Source of the DNA: Streptomyces triculaminicus
GTDB lineage: Bacteria; Actinomycetota; Actinomycetes; Streptomycetales; Streptomycetaceae
Reading direction: 5' to 3'
DNA length: 64,000 bases
NCBI RefSeq assembly: GCF_017349075.1
Contig: NZ_JAFMOF010000004.1
Span: forward strand, 744,001-808,000
Below, piece by piece: positions 42,581 through 50,892 of the stretch (positions within the stretch are counted from its first letter, which is position 1; the number at the start of each line of letters is the position of its first letter). The notes under the pieces were generated by a model. It was not told the origin of the DNA, did no database searches, and was given only the letters and a program-made list of their open reading frames with translations. The translations under genes and the position numbers were made by a program.

Positions 42581-45500
42581 GCCGCTTCCTCGAGGCCGGG
42601 GCCGAGCAGCCGGTCGATGTAGTCGGCCAGCAGGTTCACGCTGGGCTGGTCGAAGGCGATCGACACGGGCAGGGTGACCCGGAAGGTGGACTCCAGGGCG
42701 TTCTTCAGCTCCACCGCGTTGAGGGAGTCCAGGCCGAGGTCGGCGAGCTCGGCGTCGGGCTCCACGTCCTCGGCGGCGAACTGCAGCACGTCGGAGATCC
42801 GGCCGCGCACCGTCGCGTTGATGGCGTTCAGCCGCTCCTGTCCCGAGGCGGCCAGCAGCGTCGCCAGGTCGAGGGCCGCGTCGCCGCCCTCGGTGCCGGC
42901 GCCGTTCGTCCTCAGCTCGGTGTACAGGGCGTTCTCCGGCCTACGGGCGATGAAGCGCTCCCAGTCGCAGGCCCCGGCCATGATGTGGGCGCCCTCGCGC
43001 TCGAGCAGGGTGGGCAGCGCCTCCATGGCCTCGGCGGGCTCGAGGAACGTGATGCCCTGGCCCTCCCAGCTCCTGACCAGCGAGCTGCTGAGCTTGCGCG
43101 CCGGGTCCACGGCGGCCCAGGGGCCCCATCCGACGCTCAGCGAGGGCAGGCCCCGGGCGTCGCGCCAGGCCATCAGGTGGTCGAGGAAGGCGTTGCCGGC
43201 GCAGGAGTTGGTCTGCGTGGTGGCGCCCAGGACCGATGCCGCGGTGGAGTAGCCGACGAAGAAGTCCAGCTCCGGCATCGAGACGGTGGCCTCGTGCAGC
43301 AGCCAGGCGCCGAAGACCTTGGTCCGGAAGACGGTGTCGATGCTCTCCCAGGTCTGGTCCGCGACGGGGATGTCGGCGACCGTGCCGGCCGCGTGGACGA
43401 TGCCGCCCACCGGGTGGCCGCCCTCGGCGAGCGCGGCGGTGACCCGTACGACGTCCTCGGCCGAGCCGATGTCGCAGCGCGGTGCCGTCACATGGACCCC
43501 CTCCCCCAGGTTCAGGGCGGCCAGTTCCTCGGCCGAGGCCCCGGTGCGGGTGAGGAGCGCCAGATGGCGGGCGCCGAGGCCGACGAGCCGCCGGGCCGTG
43601 GTCAGGCCCAGGGCGCCGAGGCCGCCGACGATGACGTAGGTGCGGTCGGGGCGGATGGTGACCGGCTTGTCGCGGCGCGGCCGTTCGCCCGGTTCGGCGC
43701 GGCGCAGGCGCCGTACCCAGCGCTCCTGGCCGCGGTGGGCGAGCTGGGCCTCGGCGTCGCCGGCCGACAGCCACTCGCCGACGAGCGCCTCGTGGCCGGT
43801 GCCGTCGGCCGGGAGGTCGACCAGGGTCACCTGGTAGCCCGGGCACTCGACCGCGAGCGCCCGTCCGAAGCCCCAGAGGGTGGACGCGGCGGGCACCCGG
43901 TCGCCGGGCGCGTCGCCGGGCAGCTGCTGGGCGCCCTCGGTGATCAGCCACAGGCGCTGGTTGCGGCCGAAGCGCACCTCGCCGAGCGTGCCCAGGACGT
44001 CCAGCAGCTCACGGTAGTTGGCCTCGCTCTCGACGCGCAGCCGCTCGGCCTCCGTGCCGCCGGGGCCGTCCGGGGCGCCGAGGTCGCCGCGCCAGAACCA
44101 GCAGAGGTCGGTGGGCGGTTCGTCGCGGAGCAGAGCGGCCAGGTCGCCGGCCGAGGCCGCGAAGGTCAGGCGCACGCCGGCGTCGGCGGCGCTCGCCACG
44201 AGGTGGGGGTACCGCTCGGCGGTGCCACCGAGCGCCAGCACGTGGCGCGGTCCGCGGCGGGTCTCCGGCAGCGGCTGCCGGTCCCAGTGCGCCTCGTAGA
44301 AGAGGTGGCGGTCCTTCTCCCGCTCGGCCTCCGGGGTGCGTTCGGCCCGCCAGGCCTCCTCGGCCTGCCGGCGCTGCGGCGTCGGCAGCCAGTACGGCTT
44401 GCGGTCGAAGGCGTACGCGGGCAGGTCGGCCTTACGGCCCGGGCGGCCCCGGTGGTAGCCGGTCCAGGAGACGGGCAGGCCCGCGGAGTACAGCTGGGCC
44501 AGCGACCGGCGGACGCGCTCCGCGTCCTGGTCGCCCCGGTAGGTGCTGCTCAGCCACAGGTGGCCCGGGTCGGCGGCGCAGTTGCGGGCGAGCGACGTCA
44601 GGGCGCCGGAGGGCCCGACCTCCACGAAGGCGTGGCGGCCGCGCTTCTCCACGGCCGCGATCCCGGCCTCGAAGTCGACCGGGGCGACCAGGTGGCGGAC
44701 CCAGTAGTCGGGGGTGGCGATCTCCGCCGCCTTGGCGACCTGGCCGGTGACGTTGGAGACCAGCGTCATGTTCGGGGTCCGGAAGCTGATGGTCTCCAGG
44801 ACCGCCCGGAAGTCGTCGAGGATCCCGGACAGCAGCGGCGAGTGGTACGGCACGGCCGACGGCAGGACGGTGAACTTGACGCCCTTCTCCGCGAGCACCT
44901 CGCCGAGCGCGGTGAGCGCGTCGCGGCCGCCGGACACCAGGCACTGGGTGGGGCCGTTGATCGCGCCGATGCCCAGGTCCGGGTACGGCTCGAGGAGCGG
45001 GGCGATGTCCCGGGCCGGGGCGCCCACGGCCGCCATTCCGCCGGGGACCGTCACCGACTGGCTCAGCCGTCCCCGCTCGGCCACCAGCCGGGCGGCGTCC
45101 TCGAGCGAGAACAGTCCGGCTACGGCTGCCGCGGCGACCTCGCCGAGGCTGTGGCCGATGAGCACGGAGGGCCGCAGTCCCCAGGAGAGCCACAGCTGGG
45201 CCAGGGCGTACTCCAGGCTGAACACGGCGGGCTGGGCGTAGCGGGCCTGGTCGATCAGGCCGGGCGCCTCGCCCTCGCCCTGGCTCTCGCCCCGACTCTC
45301 GCTCTCGCCGAGCATGAGGTCCTTGAGCGAGAGGCCGAGGAGGGGGGCGAAGAGGCGGTCGCACTCGTCCAGGGCGTCGCGGAAGACGGGGTACTGGCGG
45401 TAGAGGGCGGCGCCCATGCCGGCGTACTGCGAGCCCATGCCGGTGAACAGCAGCGCCACCTTGGGAACGCCGGTGGTCGCCTGGGCGTCCGCCTGCTCCA

Positions 45501-47157
45501 GGTGCTTGTCGAGCAGGCGGGTGATGTCGCGGTGCTCGCGGACGGGCGCGGCGATCCGGTACTTGAAGTGGGCGCGGCCGGTGTTGGCCGTGCGGCAGAG
45601 GTCGGCGACCGGCTGTCCCGGATCGAGCTCCAGGAACTCCTTGTAGCGTTCCGCCTGCGCGCGCAGCGACTTGCGGTTCTTGGCCGAGAGGGTGAAGACG
45701 CCGCCCTGGGGCTGCGTCGCGTCGGTCCCGGTGAGGGCCGGCGTCCCGGTGACCGCGGGGGCCTCGGCAGCGGCAGGGGTCTCGGCCGGGGCCTGCTCCA
45801 CGACGACGCTCGCGAGCGTGCCCGTGACGCCGAAGCCGTTGACGAGCGCGCGCCGGGTCGTGGCGGCGGGCCAGGGGCGGGCCTCGGTGGGGATGGTGAC
45901 CGGGGCGGTGGCCCAGGCGATGCGCCGCGAGGGGTTGACGAAGTTCAGGTGCGGGAAGATCGTGCCCTCGCGCAGCTGGAGGGCCGCCTTGATGATCCCG
46001 CCGACGCCGGCGGCGCCTTCCATGTGGCCGATGTTCGTCTTGAGGGAGCCGACCACCACAGGGGCGGACGGGCTGTGCGACTCGGCGAAGACGTCGCTGA
46101 TGGCGCCCATCTCGGTCGGGTCGCCCAGGGCCGTGCCGGTGCCGTGGGCCTCGACGTACTGGATGTCGGCCGGCTCCAGGCGGGCGCTGGCGAGCGAGGC
46201 GCGCAGCACGGCCTCCTGGGCGGCGCCGTTGGGCGCGGCCAGTCCGGCGCTCTCGCCGTCCTGGCCCACCGCCGAACCGCTGATCACCGCGTGCACGGTG
46301 TCGCCGTCCCGGCGGGCGTCGGACAGCCGCTTGAGCACCAGCACGCCGCAGCCCTCGGCGCGGCCGTAGCCGTCGGCGCTGTCGTCGAACGACTTGCACT
46401 GCCCGTCGGGGGCGAGCATGTTGCCCGCCTGCAGGACGCTGTTGCCCAGGGCGTTGTGGATGACGTTCACGCCACCGCACAGGGCCAGACCGCACTCGCC
46501 GTTGCGCAGCGCCTGGACGGCCAGGTGGGCGGCCGCCAGCGACGAGGAGCAGGTGGTGTCGACGGTGAGGCAGGGGCCGCGCAGGCCGAGGAAGTACGAC
46601 AGCCGGCCCGAGACGCCGCTGTGGCTCAGGCCCGGCGCGAGATAGCCGTCCACGTCGGCGGGGTCGAGGTCGGTGGCCTCGAAGATGTAGTCCAGCGTGG
46701 TCACGCCCATGAACACGCCGCTGGTGCTGTGGCGCAGGGCGGCCGGGTCCATGCCGGCGTGCTCCAGCGCCTCCCAGGCCGTCTCCAGGGCCAGGCGCTG
46801 GTGGGGGTCGATGTAGACGGCTTCCTTGGGCGAGATGTTGAAGAAGGCGGCGTCGAACCGGTCGATGCCGTCGAGGAAGCCGCCGACCGGCCGGTCACGG
46901 TCCGAGGCGCCGCCGGGGTCCGGGTCGAGGTGCCTGCGGTCGTCGGGCAACGGCCGGATGCCGGACTTCCCCGCGCGCAGGAATTCGGTGAAACCGGGGA
47001 CGTCGGTGTTTCCCCCAGGAAAGCGCAAGCCCATCCCCACAATGGCGATGGGCTCGTACTTCTCGCGCATCAGTTCACCGATGAGCTCATCTTTCCTGTG
47101 AATCTCCTCGAGGGCCTTCCGAAGCTCTTCCCGGGTTGATTCATTGATGCTTGACAC
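42577..47157 (-). CDS. Single-module type I polyketide synthase (KS-AT-KR-ACP)
   Basis: A 1526-residue protein. A coiled-coil docking start (LRKALEEIHRKDELIGELM, about residues 10-32) precedes KS at about 35-460 (TTCSSSLAAA with active Cys, EAHGTGTALGDP, NIGHMEGAAG). AT spans about 560-850 (GHSLGE; specificity region VPYHSPLL, neither the malonyl HAFH nor the methylmalonyl YASH type). KR spans about 1000-1360 (GGLGALGLTTARRL) and ACP about 1435-1520 (LGLDSLNAVELK). The KR active Tyr is Ser in TTQTNSCAGNAFLD, so it is probably inactive. No DH, ER or TE. Operon with the free ACP upstream and the ligase downstream. Confidence 0.93.
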   Translation of the reverse strand: MSSINESTREELRKALEEIHRKDELIGELMREKYEPIAIVGMGLRFPGGNTDVPGFTEFLRAGKSGIRPLPDDRRHLDPDPGGASDRDRPVGGFLDGIDRFDAAFFNISPKEAVYIDPHQRLALETAWEALEHAGMDPAALRHSTSGVFMGVTTLDYIFEATDLDPADVDGYLAPGLSHSGVSGRLSYFLGLRGPCLTVDTTCSSSLAAAHLAVQALRNGECGLALCGGVNVIHNALGNSVLQAGNMLAPDGQCKSFDDSADGYGRAEGCGVLVLKRLSDARRDGDTVHAVISGSAVGQDGESAGLAAPNGAAQEAVLRASLASARLEPADIQYVEAHGTGTALGDPTEMGAISDVFAESHSPSAPVVVGSLKTNIGHMEGAAGVGGIIKAALQLREGTIFPHLNFVNPSRRIAWATAPVTIPTEARPWPAATTRRALVNGFGVTGTLASVVVEQAPAETPAAAEAPAVTGTPALTGTDATQPQGGVFTLSAKNRKSLRAQAERYKEFLELDPGQPVADLCRTANTGRAHFKYRIAAPVREHRDITRLLDKHLEQADAQATTGVPKVALLFTGMGSQYAGMGAALYRQYPVFRDALDECDRLFAPLLGLSLKDLMLGESESRGESQGEGEAPGLIDQARYAQPAVFSLEYALAQLWLSWGLRPSVLIGHSLGEVAAAAVAGLFSLEDAARLVAERGRLSQSVTVPGGMAAVGAPARDIAPLLEPYPDLGIGAINGPTQCLVSGGRDALTALGEVLAEKGVKFTVLPSAVPYHSPLLSGILDDFRAVLETISFRTPNMTLVSNVTGQVAKAAEIATPDYWVRHLVAPVDFEAGIAAVEKRGRHAFVEVGPSGALTSLARNCAADPGHLWLSSTYRGDQDAERVRRSLAQLYSAGLPVSWTGYHRGRPGRKADLPAYAFDRKPYWLPTPQRRQAEEAWRAERTPEAEREKDRHLFYEAHWDRQPLPETRRGPRHVLALGGTAERYPHLVASAADAGVRLTFAASAGDLAALLRDEPPTDLCWFWRGDLGAPDGPGGTEAERLRVESEANYRELLDVLGTLGEVRFGRNQRLWLITEGAQQLPGDAPGDRVPAASTLWGFGRALAVECPGYQVTLVDLPADGTGHEALVGEWLSAGDAEAQLAHRGQERWVRRLRRAEPGERPRRDKPVTIRPDRTYVIVGGLGALGLTTARRLVGLGARHLALLTRTGASAEELAALNLGEGVHVTAPRCDIGSAEDVVRVTAALAEGGHPVGGIVHAAGTVADIPVADQTWESIDTVFRTKVFGAWLLHEATVSMPELDFFVGYSTAASVLGATTQTNSCAGNAFLDHLMAWRDARGLPSLSVGWGPWAAVDPARKLSSSLVRSWEGQGITFLEPAEAMEALPTLLEREGAHIMAGACDWERFIARRPENALYTELRTNGAGTEGGDAALDLATLLAASGQERLNAINATVRGRISDVLQFAAEDVEPDAELADLGLDSLNAVELKNALESTFRVTLPVSIAFDQPSVNLLADYIDRLLGPGLEEAA

Positions 47158-47221
47158 TATTGTTCTCCAGTCCTGGGACGTCCGCCGCAGGCGGCCCTTC
47201 CGGCTCGACGATGCCGCATCG

Positions 47222-47512
47222 TCAGGAGGTCTCGGCGAGATAGTCGATCAACTGCCCGACCGTGGGCCTGCGGAAGAGGACCGCGATGTCGATCTCCTGC
47301 CCGACCCTCGTCTCCAAGGTCTGCTTGATATCGCTCAGGCGCAGCGAGGTGAGGCCGAGGTCGAAGAACCCCACGTCCAGCGGCAGATCCTCGTCCTCCT
47401 CCATGTACAGCGCCGACTTGAACTCCTCGGCCACCAGGACCTCAAGGGCCTTCCTGAATTCATGCGGAGGCAATTCGCGCAACTCCTCGAGAGATACACC
47501 CTGATACTCCAC
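47222..47512 (-). CDS. Free-standing acyl carrier protein
   Basis: A 96-residue ACP with the phosphopantetheine site in DLGLTSLRLSDIK (Ser about residue 56). Acidic helix II and the C-terminal RRPTVGQLIDYLAE helix fit PKS and NRPS carrier proteins. It lies 64 bases upstream of the PKS on the same strand. A separate carrier with a dedicated ligase suggests the starter acyl group is built or activated on this ACP and handed to the KS. Its promoter carries three SARP-type heptamers. Confidence 0.9.
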   Translation of the reverse strand: MEYQGVSLEELRELPPHEFRKALEVLVAEEFKSALYMEEDEDLPLDVGFFDLGLTSLRLSDIKQTLETRVGQEIDIAVLFRRPTVGQLIDYLAETS

Positions 47513-47553
47513 GGAAACTCCTCCACATCGTCAGATGAAGCACTCGCCGTTAA

Positions 47554-47598
47554 ATTCAATCACCTGTTGCTGACACCCACCTGACGCCCAGCTGACGC
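47554..47598 (-). promoter_or_regulatory. SARP-type operator of the ACP-PKS-ligase operon
   Basis: On the minus strand GCGTCAG, GCGTCAG and GTGTCAG (plus-strand 47592-47598, 47581-47587 and 47570-47576) are spaced by exactly 11 bases. Ten bases downstream is TTGAAT (47559 to 47554), a plausible -10. Spacing and consensus equal those before the flavin monooxygenase. Confidence 0.75.
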
Positions 47599-47644
47599 GA
47601 ACTCACAGCCCCTTCATCCCATTTCGCGGACTAGGTTCTGGTGC

Positions 47645-47650
47645 TACCGT
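47645..47650 (+). promoter_or_regulatory. Possible -10 of the CoA-transferase gene (leaderless transcript)
   Basis: TACCGT fits TANNNT and ends six bases before the ATG at 47657, so transcription would begin at or next to the start codon. No Shine-Dalgarno is visible before that ATG, consistent with leaderless translation, common in Streptomyces. Confidence 0.45.
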
Positions 47651-47656
47651 TGCAGC

Positions 47657-49111
47657 ATGAAAGAAGATGGCTTCGACACACTCGAAGAACTTGACAACGT
47701 ACTTGAATTACTGGGGATTTCCCGTGATCCCGCAGTAAGTGAGTTGACGATCACAGGCAGCGATCCGATACTTCCGTCCACGATCCGAATGGGATCGGCG
47801 ATAGGAATTTCCCTGCTTTCGGTCTCCGTCGCGGCGGCGCAGATCTGGCACGAGCGGACCGGCCGTGCGCAGAGCCTCGGCATCGACCTCCCCCAGTCGC
47901 TGCACCAGATCACGCCCTACCTCGGTGGTGGGAACCGGCTGGGCGGCTACGGATCCAACATGGGCTCGATCCTGGGCGGCGACGGGCAGACCGGTCCCCT
48001 CGTCTGGGACTTCTACCGGACGGCGGACGACCGCTGGGTCATCATCATCGCCTGTTACCCCCGGACCCGCGACGAGATGCTGGACCTCCTCGGCACCCCC
48101 CACACCAGGGAGCGCATCGCCGAGGCCGTGGCAACCTGGAACTCCTGGGAACTGGAGGAGGCCGCGGCCGCCCGGGGCGTGCCGCTCGCCGTGGTGCGCA
48201 CCCGCGAGGAGTTCCTGGCCCACCCGCAGGGCAAGACGATCCTGTCCGAGCCCGTGGTGTCCGTCGAACGGGTCGGCGATGCCCCGCCGCGGCCGCTGCC
48301 GTCCGGCCCCCGGCCGCTGTCCGGGCTGCGCTGCCTGCAGTTCACCCACATCTTCGCGGGCACCGCGGCGGGCCGGGCGCTCGCCGAGTACGGTGCCGAC
48401 GCCCTGCATGTGTGCGAACCCAACGCCTTCGACCACGAGCTGTGCTGGAACGAGTGCGGCGTCGGCCTGCGCTCGACCCGCCTCGACCTCAAGGACAAGG
48501 ACGGGGGCCGGCGGATCTTCGACGACCTGCTGCGCACCGCCGACGTCTTCGTGCACAACCACAGGGCGTCGAAGATGGCCCGGCTCGGCCTCACTCCTGA
48601 GGAGTGCATCGAGATGGCGCCGGGCCTCATCCACCTGTCCGTCAGCGCGTACGGGGAGAACGGGCCCTGGCGCGACCGGGGCGGGTTCGACCACCAGGGC
48701 CAGGCGCTGGTGGGCATCAACTGGAACGAGCGCGAGGGCGACGAGCCGAGGATGCCGCCCGGGCGGATGCTGAACGACTACCTCGCCGCCAACTTCGCCG
48801 CGGCGGGCGTCATGGCCGCGGCCGTCCGCCGGGCCCGCGAGGGCGGCAGCTACCGGGTGCGCGTCTCGCTGGCCGGCGTCGCCAACTGGGCGTGGGAACT
48901 GGGCGTCCTGTCCCGGGAGTCCATCGCGCACCTGGGCGCCGACACCCTCCCGCCCGAGCCCGAGTGGCTCGTCCACGACACCCCGATGGGCGAGTTCCGG
49001 CACGTCGCCCCGGCTGTACGGCTGAGCGAGACCCCGGCTGGCTGGGACGACACGGTCCTGGTGCCGCGCGGCTCCTCCCGGCCCGAGTGGCGGGCCCCTC
49101 ACGCGGCCTGA
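47657..49111 (+). CDS. CaiB/BaiF-type (family III) CoA transferase
   Basis: A 484-residue protein. Family III enzymes move CoA between carboxylic acids through an aspartyl-CoA intermediate. The C-terminal two thirds has LSGLRCLQFTHIFAGTAAGRALAEYGAD, the LDLKDKDGGRRIFDDLL helix and VFVHNHRASKMARLGL. The family catalytic Asp, usually in the segment after the ENF-like motif, lies at or near VFVHNHR (RTADVFVHN). The N-terminal 200 residues form a second, related half, so this is the duplicated type. It opens a two-gene unit with a CMD protein and may provide a CoA-activated precursor or recycle a product acid. Confidence 0.85.
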   Translation: MKEDGFDTLEELDNVLELLGISRDPAVSELTITGSDPILPSTIRMGSAIGISLLSVSVAAAQIWHERTGRAQSLGIDLPQSLHQITPYLGGGNRLGGYGSNMGSILGGDGQTGPLVWDFYRTADDRWVIIIACYPRTRDEMLDLLGTPHTRERIAEAVATWNSWELEEAAAARGVPLAVVRTREEFLAHPQGKTILSEPVVSVERVGDAPPRPLPSGPRPLSGLRCLQFTHIFAGTAAGRALAEYGADALHVCEPNAFDHELCWNECGVGLRSTRLDLKDKDGGRRIFDDLLRTADVFVHNHRASKMARLGLTPEECIEMAPGLIHLSVSAYGENGPWRDRGGFDHQGQALVGINWNEREGDEPRMPPGRMLNDYLAANFAAAGVMAAAVRRAREGGSYRVRVSLAGVANWAWELGVLSRESIAHLGADTLPPEPEWLVHDTPMGEFRHVAPAVRLSETPAGWDDTVLVPRGSSRPEWRAPHAA

Positions 49112-49163
49112 GCCGCCCCACGCTCCGCGACCCCGAACACCTCACCGTTTCCAAGGAGTCACG

Positions 49164-49721
49164 ATGCCTCGCATGCCCTACAAGGATGCCGACGCCCTGC
49201 CCGAGTCGATGCGGCCCCTGGCCCAAGGCAAGATCATCAATGTCTACCGGATGCTCCTCCACTCCACCCACACGGTGGAGCAGGTGGCCCGGCTCGGTTC
49301 CGCGCTGTTCGCCGGGGCCTCGCTGGACGCGGTGGACCGCGAGCTGCTCATCCTGAACTTCGGCCTGCACTACGAGGCCGAGTACGAGTGGGCCCAGCAC
49401 GTGTCCATCTCGGCGGCGGTCGGCGTCACCGACGCCCAGCGGGTGGCGCTGCGGCGGGGCGACACCGACGCCGACGTCTTCACGCCGGCGCAGCGGGCCC
49501 TGCTCCGGTTCTCCGGCGCCGTCGCCGACGGGCCGACTGTCAAGGACGACGTCTACGCGGCGGTCCGTGAGCACTACAGCGAGGAGCAGGTCGTCGAGAC
49601 GCTGGTGCTGGCGGGCTTCTACTTCCTCCTCGGCCGCGTCTGCACCGTGCTGGACGTCGACATCGACGCGTCGGACGGCGACGAGGTCGTCCGCCAGGCG
49701 CTGCGCCTCCAGGGGCAGTAG
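49164..49721 (+). CDS. Carboxymuconolactone-decarboxylase (CMD/AhpD-like) family protein
   Basis: A 185-residue all-helical protein of the CMD fold (DRELLILNFGLHYEAEYEWAQHV; YAAVREHYSEEQVVETLVLAGFY). The EWxxH element common to this family is present as EYEWAQH. It lacks the CxxC of AhpD peroxidases, so it is not an ordinary alkylhydroperoxidase; gamma-carboxymuconolactone decarboxylase-like or a Streptomyces tailoring function is possible. It has AAGGAGTC just before the start and follows the CoA transferase gene. Confidence 0.82.
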   Translation: MPRMPYKDADALPESMRPLAQGKIINVYRMLLHSTHTVEQVARLGSALFAGASLDAVDRELLILNFGLHYEAEYEWAQHVSISAAVGVTDAQRVALRRGDTDADVFTPAQRALLRFSGAVADGPTVKDDVYAAVREHYSEEQVVETLVLAGFYFLLGRVCTVLDVDIDASDGDEVVRQALRLQGQ

Positions 49722-49747
49722 CACCCGCCGGGTTCCGGACAGCCCTG

Positions 49748-49790
49748 CGCCCCGGGGCCGGGAGGCCGAACGCCTCCCGGCCCCGGGGCG
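49748..49790. terminator. Strong bidirectional terminator
   Basis: A 19-bp perfect stem (49748-49766 with 49772-49790) and a 5-base loop CGAAC, between convergent CMD and thioesterase genes. Confidence 0.88.
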
Positions 49791-49805
49791 TACCCGCGGG
49801 GGTGC

Positions 49806-50585
49806 TCAGGCCCTTGCGGCCAGCCGCCGGCGCAGATGGCGGTCCAGGCTGTTCTGGACGGCGAGGGCGTGCTCGAAGAGATAGAAGTGGTCCCCCGGGA
49901 ACTCGGTGGCGCCGAGGAATTCCGGGGTCAGCCCGGCCCAGGCCTCCAGGGCGCCGGGCTCGAGGGTGGGGTCGGACGTCCCTCCGTAGGCCGCGATGGG
50001 GCAGGAGACGGCGGCGCCGTCCTCGGTGTAGTCCGCGGCGACGACGAAGTCCCCGCGCAGGGAGGGCATCACCGCGGCCAGCATGTCCCGGCTGACCGGC
50101 ACCTCGTCCGGGATGAGCCCGAACTCGGCGACGCGATCGAGGATCTGCTGGTCCGTCATGTCCGCGACGCCCTCCAGCTCCTTGGACGCGACGAGGCCGG
50201 GAGCCCAGCCGGAGACGCCCAGCAGCTCGGGGCCCTGCCCGCCGTTCCGCTCGATCTCCACCGTCAGCCGGTAGGCGAGCAGCGCGCCGAAGCTGTGGCC
50301 GAAGACGACGTACGGCCTGCCGTCGAGCTCCGCCTCCAGCGCCTCCTGGAGTTCGGCGAGGAGCGGCTCGATCCGGGTGAACACCGGCTCGTCCAGCCGT
50401 TCCTGCCGGCCGGGCAGCTGCAGGGCCCGGCATTCGATCCCCGAGGAGACGGTGGCCGCCCACATCCGGTAGGTCAGCGAGGTGCCGCCCGCGTGCGGAA
50501 AGAGGAACAGCTGCGCCTCGGCGTCCAGCGAGGGGTCGGGTGACGAGAACCAAGGGGCCCGCCGCGGCCCCGTGCCCGTGGTCAT
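49806..50585 (-). CDS. Type II thioesterase
   Basis: A 259-residue alpha/beta hydrolase of the GrsT/RifR type. It has the nucleophile elbow FGHSFGALLAY (Ser about residue 96), a late acid and His (PGDHFYLFE, His about residue 235) and the N-terminal LFLFPHAGGTSLTYRMWA. Such enzymes remove stalled or wrong acyl groups from carrier proteins; because the PKS has no TE of its own, this could also release the product. The promoter shows two SARP-type heptamers. Confidence 0.92.
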   Translation of the reverse strand: MTTGTGPRRAPWFSSPDPSLDAEAQLFLFPHAGGTSLTYRMWAATVSSGIECRALQLPGRQERLDEPVFTRIEPLLAELQEALEAELDGRPYVVFGHSFGALLAYRLTVEIERNGGQGPELLGVSGWAPGLVASKELEGVADMTDQQILDRVAEFGLIPDEVPVSRDMLAAVMPSLRGDFVVAADYTEDGAAVSCPIAAYGGTSDPTLEPGALEAWAGLTPEFLGATEFPGDHFYLFEHALAVQNSLDRHLRRRLAARA

Positions 50586-50703
50586 GTGATCTCCGTTCAG
50601 TCGATGGCACGCGTCACGGCAGCGGCGCCTCGGGGATCCCCGCGACCGAGCCGTCGGGCCGGCCGCCCCCGGGCACGCTCCCGCACGCCCCGCCTGACGG
50701 CCG

Positions 50704-50737
50704 AGTCAACCAGCCCCCGCTGACATGCCGCTGATCG
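50704..50737 (-). promoter_or_regulatory. SARP-type operator before the thioesterase gene
   Basis: On the minus strand CGATCAG (50737 to 50731) and ATGTCAG (50726 to 50720) are 11 bases apart. Ten bases further is TTGACT (50709 to 50704), close to a TAGACT -10. Only two heptamers are recognisable, so the site is weaker than those at 39.3 and 47.6 kb. The predicted leader is about 110 bases. Confidence 0.55.
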
Positions 50738-50892
50738 GCGGGCCTCCCCTCCGCCCGCACACTCTGAGACACCATTAGGTGGTTTTTACACCTCTTCTCC
50801 TTGAATGAGTGGATGAGTGCCGTGAGGGAAGAATCCCGTATAGGCGCCATCCAGGGGGAAGTCGCCTGATTTATGTGAATCCAGGGGGACAT

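Noticed and set aside
42553..47139. A 1528-codon open frame opposite the PKS
   Set aside because: Antisense shadow of a high-GC gene; the PKS on the minus strand has all domains in order.
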